A stretch of DNA of 25,554 nucleotides from an uncultured Porphyromonadaceae bacterium (GCA_900551515.1 URWH01000002.1:1-25554), one strand, 5' to 3'. Counted from the stretch's first letter, positions 7,823-16,135 are shown. A program made the numbers and translations. The notes: generated by a model from the sequence alone, not told the origin.

Positions 7823-9139
7823 ATGACTTCCGAAGCAATTATTTCAGCCATATCGCGTCGCCTCGGCATTGACAACCTCAATGATATGCAGCGGCAGCTG
7901 CTCGCCAGCGACCAGCACGCAATCACACTCATCGCGCCTACCGGCTCGGGAAAAACGCTCGCATTTGCCTGCCGAATGCTCCGTGCCATCGGCCGGCCGC
8001 GCAATGCCGTACAGGCCGCTGTCATAGCGCCATCGCGCGAACTTGTCATGCAGATTTTCTCCGTTTTGCGCCCGATAGCCGATGGCTATAAGACCGTCGC
8101 GCTCTACGGCGGCCATTCTGTTGAGGATGAGCGCAAGTCGCTCTCGCCTGTCCCCGATATCATCATCGCCACACCGGGACGTCTGCTCGACCATATCCGC
8201 CGCGGAAATATCGACGTCGGATCGGTGGATATCCTCGTGCTCGACGAATATGACAAGTCGCTCGAACTCGGCTTCGAGGGCGAAATGAAGCGCATCGTGG
8301 CCCGTATCGGCAAACTGAAATGCCTTGTGCTGACATCGGCCACCCGCCTGGCCGAAATGCCCGGCTATCTGCCTCTGAGCAATGCCCTTCAGATGGATTT
8401 CACCAAGCATACGGATGCCGGAGCGGGATTGCAGACCGTGGAAGTGGAGAGCTTTTCACGCGACAAACTCGACACGCTGGTGGCCCTGCTGCGTTCGCTA
8501 AAACCATCCGACCGATCGATAGTGTTTGTCAATCATCGCGAGAGCGCAGAACGCGTATATGGCCGTCTGCGCTCCGAGCATATCCCCGCCATACTCTATC
8601 ACGGCGCCCTCGACCAGCGTCAGCGCGAAATGGCCGTGGATCTTTTCGCCAACGGGACGGCTCCGGTGCTTGTGGCCACCGATCTTGCAGCACGCGGGCT
8701 TGACATTGAAGGCGTGGAAAATGTGATTCATTATCATCTGCCGGTCAACGAGCAGGCCTGGATCCACCGCAACGGCCGCACGGCGCGTCAGAATGCATCC
8801 GGAACGGTGTGGGTCATCGTATCCGAAGCCGACAACCTCCCCGATTATATTCGTGCCGACCGCAGCAGCCAGCCGGCGCCGCAAACCGGTGCCGCAACCG
8901 TGGCTGTGGCCACACTCTATATCAGCGCCGGAAAGAAAGAGAAGATCTCGCGCGGCGACGTGGCCGGTTTTGTGGCGGCTTCAGGCGTAACAGCCCCCGG
9001 CGAGATAGGCAAGATCGCTGTCCACGACCATTATTCCCTGGTGGCGGTGCCTGCATCCAAAGCCGTTGAGACAGCCGCCGCACTTTCGAAGCTGAAGATC
9101 AAGGGCTCGAAGCAGCGCGTGAGCGTGATGAAGCCCTGA
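7823..9139 (+). CDS. DEAD-box-type RNA helicase with DbpA-like C-terminal domain (motif II DEYD)
   Basis: The 438-residue product has a two-domain RNA helicase core. Motif I is APTGSGKT (38-45), Ia APSREL (69-74), Ib TPGR (117-120), II DEYD (141-144, in place of DEAD), III TSAT (171-174), V VATDLAARGLDIEG (284-297) and VI HRNGRTAR (315-322). Residues from about 362 to the end resemble the RRM-like DbpA RNA-binding domain, which in E. coli DbpA recognises 23S rRNA helix 92. A role in large-subunit ribosome assembly is inferred. The ATG at 7823 follows the truA stop by 10 bases and gives a normal N-terminus; in-frame codons further upstream overlap truA. The Ala-to-Tyr change in motif II leaves the catalytic Asp-Glu pair intact. 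Confidence 0.87.
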   Translation: MTSEAIISAISRRLGIDNLNDMQRQLLASDQHAITLIAPTGSGKTLAFACRMLRAIGRPRNAVQAAVIAPSRELVMQIFSVLRPIADGYKTVALYGGHSVEDERKSLSPVPDIIIATPGRLLDHIRRGNIDVGSVDILVLDEYDKSLELGFEGEMKRIVARIGKLKCLVLTSATRLAEMPGYLPLSNALQMDFTKHTDAGAGLQTVEVESFSRDKLDTLVALLRSLKPSDRSIVFVNHRESAERVYGRLRSEHIPAILYHGALDQRQREMAVDLFANGTAPVLVATDLAARGLDIEGVENVIHYHLPVNEQAWIHRNGRTARQNASGTVWVIVSEADNLPDYIRADRSSQPAPQTGAATVAVATLYISAGKKEKISRGDVAGFVAASGVTAPGEIGKIAVHDHYSLVAVPASKAVETAAALSKLKIKGSKQRVSVMKP

Positions 9140-9189
9140 CGGCGAATGCCTCAATTCGGCCATTTCGGCACAACATGGTTAATAATGTG

Positions 9190-9212
9190 CAAAACGTTTT
9201 GTTTTGACAAAA
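9190..9212. promoter_or_regulatory. Abutting palindromes in the oxidoreductase promoter (candidate operator)
   Basis: CAAAACGTTTTG (9190-9201) is a perfect 12 bp palindrome whose right end contains the predicted -33 TTTG. Immediately after it, TTTTG-A-CAAAA (9202-9212) is a second perfect dyad lying between the -33 and -7 boxes. The position is ideal for a repressor or activator of the downstream operon. The regulator is not identifiable from this window. Confidence 0.45.
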
Positions 9213-9227
9213 AATTCATTATGTTTG
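9198..9227 (+). promoter_or_regulatory. Promoter of the 2-oxoacid:ferredoxin oxidoreductase operon
   Basis: TTTG (9198-9201) and TATGTTTG (9220-9227) are 18 bases apart, close to the Bacteroidetes consensus. The predicted leader to the first ATG is about 60 bases. Confidence 0.65.
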
Positions 9228-9293
9228 CATCGTGATAGAGGCATTCTCAGCATAGGATGCTTATAATAATATGAACAAACCAAACTTCACGAT

Positions 9294-9524
9294 ATGGCAA
9301 AAATAATAGGAGCCGTTGACATCAATGAAGAACGCTGCAAAGGCTGCAATCTCTGCGTTGTGGCCTGCCCGACCGATGTGCTCGGTCTGCAGCCCAAGGA
9401 AGTCAACGATCGCGGTTATCATTTCGCTTATGCCGTTGAGCCTGACAAATGCATCGGTTGCGCTTCGTGCGCTCTCGTTTGTCCCGACGGATGCATCGAA
9501 GTGTATCGCGTTGTCGAAAAATAA
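9294..9524 (+). CDS. 2-oxoacid:ferredoxin oxidoreductase, ferredoxin-like delta subunit
   Basis: The 76-residue protein is a 2[4Fe-4S] ferredoxin-type subunit. It has two CxxCxxCxxxCP motifs: Cys15/18/21/25 followed by Pro26, and Cys53/56/59/63 followed by Pro64. It would pass electrons from the clusters and TPP of the catalytic subunits to external ferredoxin. It is the first gene of the operon, 31 bases before the alpha-subunit ATG. Its place next to the alpha, beta and gamma genes is why I call it a subunit rather than a free ferredoxin. Confidence 0.9.
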   Translation: MAKIIGAVDINEERCKGCNLCVVACPTDVLGLQPKEVNDRGYHFAYAVEPDKCIGCASCALVCPDGCIEVYRVVEK

Positions 9525-9555
9525 ATGTTGAACCCCAATTCATTCACGATTGAAT

Positions 9556-10644
9556 ATGAAAGAAGAAGTGAAACTAATGAAGGGCAATGAGGCTATAGCG
9601 CATGCCGCCATCCGTTACGGTGTCGACGGCTATTTCGGCTATCCCATTACCCCTCAGAGCGAAGTGCTCGAAACCCTCGAGGCGCTTATGCCATGGGAAA
9701 CCACCGGCATGGTGGTGCTTCAGGCCGAAAGCGAAGTCGCTTCAATCAATATGGTTTACGGTGGAGCCTCCACCGGTAAGGCAGTCATGACATCATCGTC
9801 GAGCCCCGGCATCAGTCTTATGCAGGAAGGCATGTCCTATATAGCTGCCGGCGAGCTGCCGGCACTTGTGGTGAATGTGATGCGCGGCGGCCCCGGCCTT
9901 GGTACGATACAGCCGTCGCAGAGCGATTATTTTCAGGCCACCAAAGGCGGCGGTCACGGCGACTATCACTACATCGTGCTGGCACCGTCGACTGTTCAGG
10001 AAATGGCTGATTTCGTCGGCCTCGGTTTCGATCTCGCATTCAAATACCGCACTCCCGCCATGCTTCTGGCCGACGGCATTGTGGGCCAGATGATGGAAAA
10101 GGTGGTGCTTCCCGAGCAGCGTCCGCGCCGCACGCCCGAGCAGATCGCCGAGCAGTGTCCGTGGGCTGTGACCGGACACCCCAAAGGCCGCAAGCCCAAC
10201 GTGCTCACCACGCTTGAACTCGAAAGCCCCAAGATGGAGGTGAACAATCTCCGTTTCCAGGAGACCTACCGCCGCATCGAGGAAAACGAAGTGCGCTATC
10301 AGGAATATTTCACCGACGATGCTGAAGTGATCTTCGTGGCATTCGGTTCGATTGCACGTATATGCTTGAAAGCCATTGAGGATGCCCGCGCCGCCGGCGT
10401 GAAGATCGGTCTGATCCGTCCGATCACTCTCTGGCCTTTCCCCACGAAAAAGATTGCCGAACTGAGCCGCAGGGTCAAAGGCATGATGGTCGTGGAGCTG
10501 AATGCCGGACAGATGATAGAGGATGTACGCCTGGCTGTTGAAGGCCGCGTGCCCGTCTACCACTACGGCCGCATGGGAGGCTGCATCCCCAATCCGCAGG
10601 AAGTACTGCAGGCTATGCAGTCACATTTCCCTGACATGAAATAA
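9556..10644 (+). CDS. 2-oxoacid:ferredoxin oxidoreductase, alpha subunit (VorB/KorA type)
   Basis: The 362-residue product is the pyrimidine-domain subunit of a four-subunit oxidoreductase that oxidatively decarboxylates a 2-oxoacid to acyl-CoA and reduces ferredoxin. It has the family pattern KGNEAIAHAAI near the N-terminus, then GYPITPQSE, QAESEVASINMVYGGASTGK and MTSSSSPG, MRGGPGLGT, and a C-terminal domain with RPITLWPFP and ELNAGQM. These match the VorB/KorA group, which is shorter than fused pyruvate:ferredoxin oxidoreductases. The substrate (2-oxoglutarate or branched-chain 2-oxoacids) cannot be fixed by eye. The start is the ATG at 9556; an in-frame TTG lies two codons upstream and a second ATG at 9577. 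Confidence 0.93.
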   Translation: MKEEVKLMKGNEAIAHAAIRYGVDGYFGYPITPQSEVLETLEALMPWETTGMVVLQAESEVASINMVYGGASTGKAVMTSSSSPGISLMQEGMSYIAAGELPALVVNVMRGGPGLGTIQPSQSDYFQATKGGGHGDYHYIVLAPSTVQEMADFVGLGFDLAFKYRTPAMLLADGIVGQMMEKVVLPEQRPRRTPEQIAEQCPWAVTGHPKGRKPNVLTTLELESPKMEVNNLRFQETYRRIEENEVRYQEYFTDDAEVIFVAFGSIARICLKAIEDARAAGVKIGLIRPITLWPFPTKKIAELSRRVKGMMVVELNAGQMIEDVRLAVEGRVPVYHYGRMGGCIPNPQEVLQAMQSHFPDMK

Positions 10645-10666
10645 CCAACACTCACACGAAATCACG

Positions 10667-11431
10667 ATGAAACCCGAAGATATCAAACGAAGCGAAAACA
10701 AGGTCTACTCACGGCCTGAGCTTCTCAATGACACCCCGATGCATTATTGCCCGGGCTGTTCCCATGGCGTGGTTCACAAACTTGTGGCCGAAGTGCTAAA
10801 AGAAATGGGGGTTGAAAACAACGCCATCGGCGTTGCTCCCGTAGGCTGCGCCGTGTTTGCCTATAATTACATCGATATTGACTGGATTGAAGCTGCCCAC
10901 GGCCGCGCTCCCGCAGTGGCCACCGGCGCCAAACGCCTCAACCCCGACTGCCTGGTGTTCACCTATCAGGGCGACGGCGACCTTGCCGCCATCGGCACCG
11001 CCGAGACTATTCACGCAGCCAACCGCGGCGAAAACATAGCCATCATATTTATCAACAATGCCATCTACGGTATGACCGGCGGACAGATGGCGCCTACGAC
11101 CCTCGAAGGGCAGAAAACGGCCACGACACCTTATGGCCGCCGCATCGACCTCAACGGCCATCCCCTTAAAATCGGTGATCTGCTGGCTCAGCTCGAAGGC
11201 ACATGCTATGTGACACGTCAGTCGGTTCACACTCCGGCAGCCGTGCGCAAAGCCAAAGCAGCCATCCGCAAGGCTTTTGAAAACTCGCTCGCCGGGCGCG
11301 GCACTTCCGTTGTGGAAATTGTCAGCACATGCAACAGCGGTTGGAAAATGTCGCCCGAAAAAGCCAACCAGTGGATGGTGGAAAACATGTTCCCCTTCTA
11401 TCCTCTGGGCGATCTGAAAAATGTTGAATAA
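10667..11431 (+). CDS. 2-oxoacid:ferredoxin oxidoreductase, beta (TPP-binding) subunit
   Basis: The 254-residue product binds thiamine diphosphate and a [4Fe-4S] cluster. The TPP/Mg motif is GDGDLAAIGT followed by the usual downstream INNAIYGMTGGQ. Four cysteines in the spacing expected for the proximal cluster are Cys28 and Cys31 (CPGC), Cys61 (PVGC) and Cys222 (STCNSGW). Length fits KorB/VorA. It begins 22 bases after the alpha-subunit stop, in the same operon. Confidence 0.94.
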   Translation: MKPEDIKRSENKVYSRPELLNDTPMHYCPGCSHGVVHKLVAEVLKEMGVENNAIGVAPVGCAVFAYNYIDIDWIEAAHGRAPAVATGAKRLNPDCLVFTYQGDGDLAAIGTAETIHAANRGENIAIIFINNAIYGMTGGQMAPTTLEGQKTATTPYGRRIDLNGHPLKIGDLLAQLEGTCYVTRQSVHTPAAVRKAKAAIRKAFENSLAGRGTSVVEIVSTCNSGWKMSPEKANQWMVENMFPFYPLGDLKNVE

Positions 11432-11445
11432 TTAAGCCGACAACA

Positions 11446-11991
11446 ATGAAACAGGAAATTATAGCAGCCGGATTCGGCGGACAGGGTGTCCTTTCGATGG
11501 GCAAGATACTCGCCTATGCCGGACTGATCGATGATCTTGAGGTGACATGGATGCCCTCCTACGGTCCAGAACAGCGCGGCGGTACGGCCAATGTCACCGT
11601 TGTGCTCTCCGATGCACCCATCAGTTCGCCCGTGCTTGACAGCTATGACACGGCCGTCATCCTCAACCAGCAGAGCCTCGATAAATTTGAATCGAAAGTG
11701 AAACCCGGCGGCACGCTCATCTATGATCCTTACGGCATCCATCGTGCTCCCACGCGCACCGATATCAACATCTATCCGGTCAACGCTATGGACGTGGCTC
11801 TCGAACTGAAAAATGCCAAGAGCTACAATATGATTATTCTTGGAGCGCTCTTGAAAATCAACCCCATAGTCAGCGTTGATTCGGTGATGACGGGATTGAA
11901 GAAAACGCTTCCCGAACGTCACCATCATCTGCTTCCGGCCAACCGCGAGGCCATCATGCGCGGCATGGAGCTCGTGGAGGTGAAGAAATGA
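11446..11991 (+). CDS. 2-oxoacid:ferredoxin oxidoreductase, gamma subunit
   Basis: The 181-residue product is the gamma domain of the oxidoreductase, involved in CoA binding and subunit contacts in this family. The N-terminus AAGFGGQGVLSMGK and the segment MPSYGPEQRGGTANV are diagnostic. It starts 14 bases after the beta-subunit stop and is the last gene of the operon; the next gene has its own promoter. No clear terminator follows. Confidence 0.93.
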   Translation: MKQEIIAAGFGGQGVLSMGKILAYAGLIDDLEVTWMPSYGPEQRGGTANVTVVLSDAPISSPVLDSYDTAVILNQQSLDKFESKVKPGGTLIYDPYGIHRAPTRTDINIYPVNAMDVALELKNAKSYNMIILGALLKINPIVSVDSVMTGLKKTLPERHHHLLPANREAIMRGMELVEVKK

Positions 11992-12090
11992 AGCACCGTC
12001 AGGTATCTGATGATGGCCATTTTGTGCCATTTTGCATCCGGCGAATGAAAAAAACATACGCCGATAGTGGTCAGTTTCTAAAAAAACTCT

Positions 12091-12098
12091 TACATTTG
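12091..12098 (+). promoter_or_regulatory. -7 box for the small ferredoxin gene
   Basis: TACATTTG matches TAnnTTTG and lies 50 bases before the ferredoxin ATG. The -33 region is poor, with no TTTG at the right distance. Confidence 0.55.
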
Positions 12099-12148
12099 CA
12101 CGTAAAATCGTTTCTATCCGTATAATTTATCCAAAAAACAAAACAATT

Positions 12149-12319
12149 ATGGCTTACGTAATCACTGACAAATGCGTTGCTTGCGGAACATGTATTTCCG
12201 TATGCCCCGTTGAAGCAATCTCCGAAGGCGATATCTACCACATCGATCCCGACAAATGCATCGAGTGCGGTTCATGCGCTGAAGTTTGCCCCAGCGAAGC
12301 TATCATCCCCGGCGAATAA
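12149..12319 (+). CDS. 2[4Fe-4S] ferredoxin, 56 residues
   Basis: This short gene encodes a clostridial-type ferredoxin of 56 residues. It has two CxxCxxCxxxCP cluster motifs: Cys9/12/15/19 and Cys38/41/44/48. The protein is acidic and of classic length for low-potential electron carriers. It lies 157 bases after the oxidoreductase operon with a separate -7 box and is closed by a terminator at 12392-12442. It could be the soluble electron acceptor of that oxidoreductase, which is inferred from position only. Confidence 0.95.
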   Translation: MAYVITDKCVACGTCISVCPVEAISEGDIYHIDPDKCIECGSCAEVCPSEAIIPGE

Positions 12320-12391
12320 TTGCTTTGGATGAGGCGGTTTCATCCGTCGTCCGTCCGGGCATTAACAGCACCGACATTTGATTAAATTTTT

Positions 12392-12442
12392 GCAAACGGT
12401 GTACTTCGGCTTTTTAAGCGAAGCGCGCCGTTTGCTCTTTTT
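12392..12442 (+). terminator. Terminator after the ferredoxin gene
   Basis: An outer stem GCAAACGG/CCGTTTGC (12392-12399 with 12428-12435) encloses an inner CTTCG/CGAAG stem, and is followed by TCTTTTT. The long stem and T-run fit a rho-independent terminator about 70 bases after the stop codon. Confidence 0.75.
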
Positions 12443-12649
12443 CTCCAAAGCCCTTTTCAAAATTTGGCGCCGATCTTACGCTCTCTGATGCGCCCGAGGT
12501 GTTGCTACTTTCCTTCATTGCTTTCCGGCACCTGGCGATGCTATAATGATTTCGCCATGTTGCTGAACGCAGGACTGAACTGCGAAACGGGCAGGGGTGT
12601 TTAAAGTTTTTATGACAACAATCTGATAAGACAACAATAATATAAATAC
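12443..12649. other. Unexplained intergenic block upstream of the flavin reductase gene
   Basis: The 12320-12649 gap holds the ferredoxin terminator and then this block of about 200 bases. I find no convincing gene, no tRNA, and no TAnnTTTG promoter box. A 6 bp hairpin TGGCGA/TCGCCA (12533-12538 with 12552-12557) is present. Both strands have open stretches of 30-95 codons, but they lack a convincing start or a known motif. It may be a leader, a small RNA, or a decayed sequence. Confidence 0.4.
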
Positions 12650-13153
12650 ATGGATCTGAGCGTTTTATATAATCTGACCTATGGCCTGTATGTGGTCGGC
12701 GCATTTAAGGACGGCCGTCCCGTTGGCTGCGTAATCAACACCTGCTTTCAGGTGACAAGCGAGAATCCCACAGTGGCTATATCGCTGAACAAAAACAATT
12801 TCACGCTCGAAGCTCTTCGTGAGAACCGTTTGTTCTCGCTGTCGATAGTGGCCGAGGATACCGATCCGATGATTATCGGACGATTCGGATTCTTTTCCAG
12901 CCGCGACACTGACAAATACGAGCAGTTCGGCTATCATGTTGTCGGGTTCACACCTTGTGTCAACGGTTCGTTCTCCGGACGTCTTATCCTTGAAATGCAG
13001 AAGGAAGTGGACTGCGGCACTCACATGCTGATCATCGCTCGCCTTATCGACACCGTACCCGGCACCGGCACTCCGATGACCTACGCTTACTATCACAAAG
13101 TGATAAAAGGACGCGCCCCGAAAAACGCTCCCACCTACCGTGCAGCCGACTGA
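12650..13153 (+). CDS. Flavin reductase-like FMN-binding domain protein
   Basis: The 167-residue protein resembles the split-barrel flavin reductase family, which binds FMN and passes electrons from reduced carriers. Supporting segments are YNLTYGLYVVGAF near the start, GCVINTCFQVTSENPTVAISL, NRLFSLSIV and the C-terminal YYHKVIKGRAPKNAPTY. The last segment matches the end of the flavin domain in high-molecular-weight rubredoxin/flavoredoxin proteins, where a rubredoxin domain often follows. Here the frame stops five codons after APTY and no CxxC rubredoxin motif follows. It lies near the ferredoxin and oxidoreductase genes, which suits redox work. Substrate and partner are unknown. Confidence 0.82.
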   Translation: MDLSVLYNLTYGLYVVGAFKDGRPVGCVINTCFQVTSENPTVAISLNKNNFTLEALRENRLFSLSIVAEDTDPMIIGRFGFFSSRDTDKYEQFGYHVVGFTPCVNGSFSGRLILEMQKEVDCGTHMLIIARLIDTVPGTGTPMTYAYYHKVIKGRAPKNAPTYRAAD

Positions 13154-13266
13154 CAGCAAATCGCCGGCCTTCATCCGCTGTTTGCTACATTACACCAAAT
13201 ATGGTGCGTCATAATGGAAATGCGCGGCGTTGATTTCGTAATCCGACTTCGGTTATTTGCTTGAGT

Positions 13267-13296
13267 AAAAGGCTGAAGCCACATTTTCAGCGCCTT
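13267..13296 (-). terminator. Weak candidate terminator of rfbD-prfC
   Basis: On the minus strand AAGG and CTGAA pair with TTCAG and CCTT around an 8-base loop, with a 2-base bulge, and a short TTTT run overlaps the end. It is about 120 bases beyond the prfC stop. Nothing else is recognised in the 265-base gap between the convergent genes. Confidence 0.3.
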
Positions 13297-13418
13297 GCAA
13301 CTATCCATTCTGGCACTCTATAGAAAGCATATCGATAATCTGCTTTATGGCACATCTCCTAAATGTCAGTATGTCATGATGTTCTTTGACCCCAGTTTTG
13401 TATATTACGTGTTTTGGC

Positions 13419-14999
13419 CTAAAATTCGCTCGTAAAATGAAATTTGATCTTGGGGAAGTCGTTCTGTGCCATCTGGAGCACATAGTTGGAGTCGGCTAAG
13501 AACACGTCGCGGCCTTCGCGGTCGGTGGCCATAAACTGATGTTTTCGTTTCTTGAATGCGGCGAGGGCTTCATCGTCGTCGCTTTCAATCCAGCAGGCTT
13601 TATACATCGACAGCGGTTCCCAACGGCACTGTGCGCCATATTCATGGAGCAGTCGATACTGGATAACCTCAAACTGAAGCTGACCTACGGTGCCGATAAT
13701 TTTACGGCCGTTGAACTGGTTGGTAAACAGCTGAGCCACACCTTCGTCCATAAGTTGCTGGATGCCTTTGTCGAGTTGCTTCGACTTCATGGGATCGGTG
13801 TTTTCGATGTATTTGAACATCTCGGGAGAGAAGCTTGGCAATCCCTTGAAATGAAGGGTTTCGCCCGAGGTGATGGTGTCGCCGATTTTGAAATTTCCGG
13901 TGTCGGGGATGCCCACGATGTCTCCGGGGAATGCTTCGTCGACGATGTTCTTTTTTTGAGCCATGAATGCCGTAGGCGCGGAAAATTTCAGCACTTTGCC
14001 CGAGCGGATATGCTTGTAGGGCGCATTGCGCTCAAATTTCCCGGAACAGATTTTGACGAATGCAATGCACGACCTGTGGTTGGGATCCATATTGGCATGA
14101 ATCTTGAACACGAATCCTGAAAATGCTTCTTCGTCGGGCTTTACGATACGCTCTTCCGTTGCCACGGGGCGAGGGGAGGGGGCTATCTTCACGAAACAGT
14201 CGAGAAGCTCTTTGACGCCAAATGTGTTGAGCGCCGACCCGAAAAACACAGGAGCCAGCTTGCCTTCAAGATATTCATTGACATCAAATTCGGGATAGAC
14301 ACCTTCAATCAGCTCTATATCGTCGCGGAGCTTTTTTGCATCGGCATCGCCGACGGAAGCGTCGATTTGCGGATCGTTGATATCGGTGATCTCCACACGT
14401 TCCGACACGCGCTGCTTGTTGGGCGTGAAGAGGTCGAGCGTATTTTCATAGATATTGTACACGCCTTTGAATTTCGCTCCTATATTTATAGGCCAGGAGA
14501 GGGGGCGGACACTGATTTTAAGTTCGGATTCAAGTTCGTCGAGGATATCAAACGGATCGCGTCCCTCACGGTCGAGCTTATTGACGAATATGATCACGGG
14601 GGTGTTGCGCATTCGGCACACCTCCATGAGCTTACGTGTCTGCTGTTCAACGCCTTTTGCAACGTCGACAACGATGATCACGCTGTCGACAGCCGTCAGC
14701 GTGCGGTAGGTGTCTTCAGCAAAGTCCTGATGGCCGGGCGTGTCGAGGATGTTGATTTTATAGTCTCCGTAATTGAATCCCATCACTGATGTAGCCACCG
14801 AGATGCCCCTCTGCTTTTCTATTTCCATCCAGTCGCTCGTAGCTGTCTTTTTTATCTTATTGGATTTTACAGCTCCGGCTATGTGAATGGCGCCGCCGAA
14901 AAGAAGCAGCTTCTCCGTAAGCGTCGTTTTGCCGGCGTCGGGGTGTGAGATGATGGCAAAGGTGCGTCGTTTGGTTATTTCGTCAGTGATCTGTGACAT
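13419..14999 (-). CDS. prfC: Peptide chain release factor 3
   Basis: The 526-residue GTPase releases RF1/RF2 from the ribosome after termination. GTPase motifs are G1 [10 protein letters not shown] (18-27), switch region RGISV (64-68), G3 DTPGH (86-90) and G4 NKLD (140-143). The segment [18 protein letters not shown] is typical of RF3 rather than EF-G. Length matches the family (about 525-530). It starts 15 bases after the rfbD stop codon on the same strand, so the two genes are probably co-transcribed. Confidence 0.97.
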   Translation of the reverse strand: MSQITDEITKRRTFAIISHPDAGKTTLTEKLLLFGGAIHIAGAVKSNKIKKTATSDWMEIEKQRGISVATSVMGFNYGDYKINILDTPGHQDFAEDTYRTLTAVDSVIIVVDVAKGVEQQTRKLMEVCRMRNTPVIIFVNKLDREGRDPFDILDELESELKISVRPLSWPINIGAKFKGVYNIYENTLDLFTPNKQRVSERVEITDINDPQIDASVGDADAKKLRDDIELIEGVYPEFDVNEYLEGKLAPVFFGSALNTFGVKELLDCFVKIAPSPRPVATEERIVKPDEEAFSGFVFKIHANMDPNHRSCIAFVKICSGKFERNAPYKHIRSGKVLKFSAPTAFMAQKKNIVDEAFPGDIVGIPDTGNFKIGDTITSGETLHFKGLPSFSPEMFKYIENTDPMKSKQLDKGIQQLMDEGVAQLFTNQFNGRKIIGTVGQLQFEVIQYRLLHEYGAQCRWEPLSMYKACWIESDDDEALAAFKKRKHQFMATDREGRDVFLADSNYVLQMAQNDFPKIKFHFTSEF

Positions 15000-15014
15000 T
15001 GTTGGGGCAGGTGA

Positions 15015-15881
15015 TTATTCTTCGGTTTCGGCCAGTTTGGCAATGCAATATTCAAGGCTCGTTTCCCAATAGGGGATGGTGATGCCGTAGATGGTTTTGA
15101 TTTTTGATTTGTCAAGAACGCTATAGTAAGGACGCGTTGCGGCAGTGGGGTAGTCGTCGGAAGTGACAGGTGTGACGCAGCATGTGTCGATGCCGGCGAT
15201 GCGGTGGATGGCTTTGGCAAAATCATACCACGAAATGACGCCTTCATTAGCGAAGTGGAATATGCCGGGCACCCACTGACGGGCTGTCAGCACGCTGTAG
15301 ATGGCATCTGCGAGATCGCCTGCATAGGTGGGGGTGCCTACCTGATCGAACACCACTCTCAGATTGCTCTTTTTACGGCCGAGCTTGAGCATCGTTTTCA
15401 CGAAATTATGGCCGTGAATGGAGTAAAGCCATGCCGTGCGGATGATGACTGCGTCAGGGCAGAGCGAAAGCAGCGCCATTTCGCCTTTGCGTTTCGATGT
15501 GCCGTAGGCCGACATGGGGTTCGGCTTATCGGATTCGATGTAAGGGCGGTAGGATTTGCCGTCGAACACATAGTCGGTTGAGATATGAATCACTTTCACG
15601 TCGTGGCGTGAAGCGGCTGCGGCGATATTCTGCACGGCATCGGCATTGATGCGGTAGCATAGCGTCTGGTCGCTTTCCGCTTTATCGACAGCGGTGTAGG
15701 CCGCACAGTTGATCACGTGGGTGAATTCATTCTTATCAAAAAAATCGCTGACCGCTTTTGCGTCGGTGATGTCGAGGTTATCGACATCAGTGTAAACGGT
15801 CACGCCGGGACAATGCTGCTCCAGCACACGATGCATTTCTTTGCCTAATTGACCGTTTGCTCCGGTTACTAAAATGTTCAT
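15015..15881 (-). CDS. rfbD: dTDP-4-dehydrorhamnose reductase
   Basis: The 288-residue short-chain dehydrogenase reduces dTDP-4-dehydro-L-rhamnose to dTDP-L-rhamnose with NAD(P)H, the last step of the activated rhamnose pathway for surface polysaccharides. Visible motifs are the nucleotide-binding GANGQLG (7-13), NCAAYTAVDKAE (58-69), STDYVFDG (101-108) and the catalytic Tyr126-x3-Lys130 in SAYGTSK. Length is normal. The other rfb genes are not in the window. It is the first gene of a probable rfbD-prfC unit. Confidence 0.94.
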   Translation of the reverse strand: MNILVTGANGQLGKEMHRVLEQHCPGVTVYTDVDNLDITDAKAVSDFFDKNEFTHVINCAAYTAVDKAESDQTLCYRINADAVQNIAAAASRHDVKVIHISTDYVFDGKSYRPYIESDKPNPMSAYGTSKRKGEMALLSLCPDAVIIRTAWLYSIHGHNFVKTMLKLGRKKSNLRVVFDQVGTPTYAGDLADAIYSVLTARQWVPGIFHFANEGVISWYDFAKAIHRIAGIDTCCVTPVTSDDYPTAATRPYYSVLDKSKIKTIYGITIPYWETSLEYCIAKLAETEE

Positions 15882-15906
15882 GTTGTTGACGGTTTCAAAA
15901 TCGATG

Positions 15907-15914
15907 CAAAATTA
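15907..15914 (-). promoter_or_regulatory. -7 box for rfbD-prfC
   Basis: TAATTTTG on the minus strand matches TAnnTTTG, 26 bases upstream of the rfbD ATG. No clear -33 box is visible. Confidence 0.5.
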
Positions 15915-16077
15915 ACGATAAAAAATGAGATTCATGTCTTTTGCAGGAACGATAATAATAAAAACAATGATATAAAATTCTAAATGATTGTTATTCAAAA
16001 CTATCGACGGACGGCGGCCGCACATGTGCCGAACAGACGATTTAACAAATATTGTTGGACCGGCGCGCATCACGGCT

Positions 16078-16109
16078 ATTGCTAATTTAATGAAAAATGA
16101 CTACCTTTG
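16078..16109 (+). promoter_or_regulatory. Promoter of the glycogen synthase-phosphorylase pair
   Basis: ATTG (16078-16081) and TACCTTTG (16102-16109) are 20 bases apart. The leader to the ATG at 16136 would be about 20 bases. A 10 bp palindrome GCACATGTGC (16020-16029) lies about 50 bases upstream and could be an activator site, but this is weak. Confidence 0.65.
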
Positions 16110-16135
16110 CGCGGAATTTTATATAGCAGCAATTT

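Noticed and set aside
12414..12704. 96-codon minus-strand open frame before the flavin reductase gene
   Set aside because: It overlaps the ferredoxin terminator and the flavin reductase start, has no promoter or known motif. Kept only as part of the unexplained block.
16020..16029. GCACATGTGC palindrome upstream of the glycogen synthase promoter as an operator
   Set aside because: A single 10 bp palindrome is expected by chance at this scale and it is not repeated in the window; mentioned only as a weak possibility.
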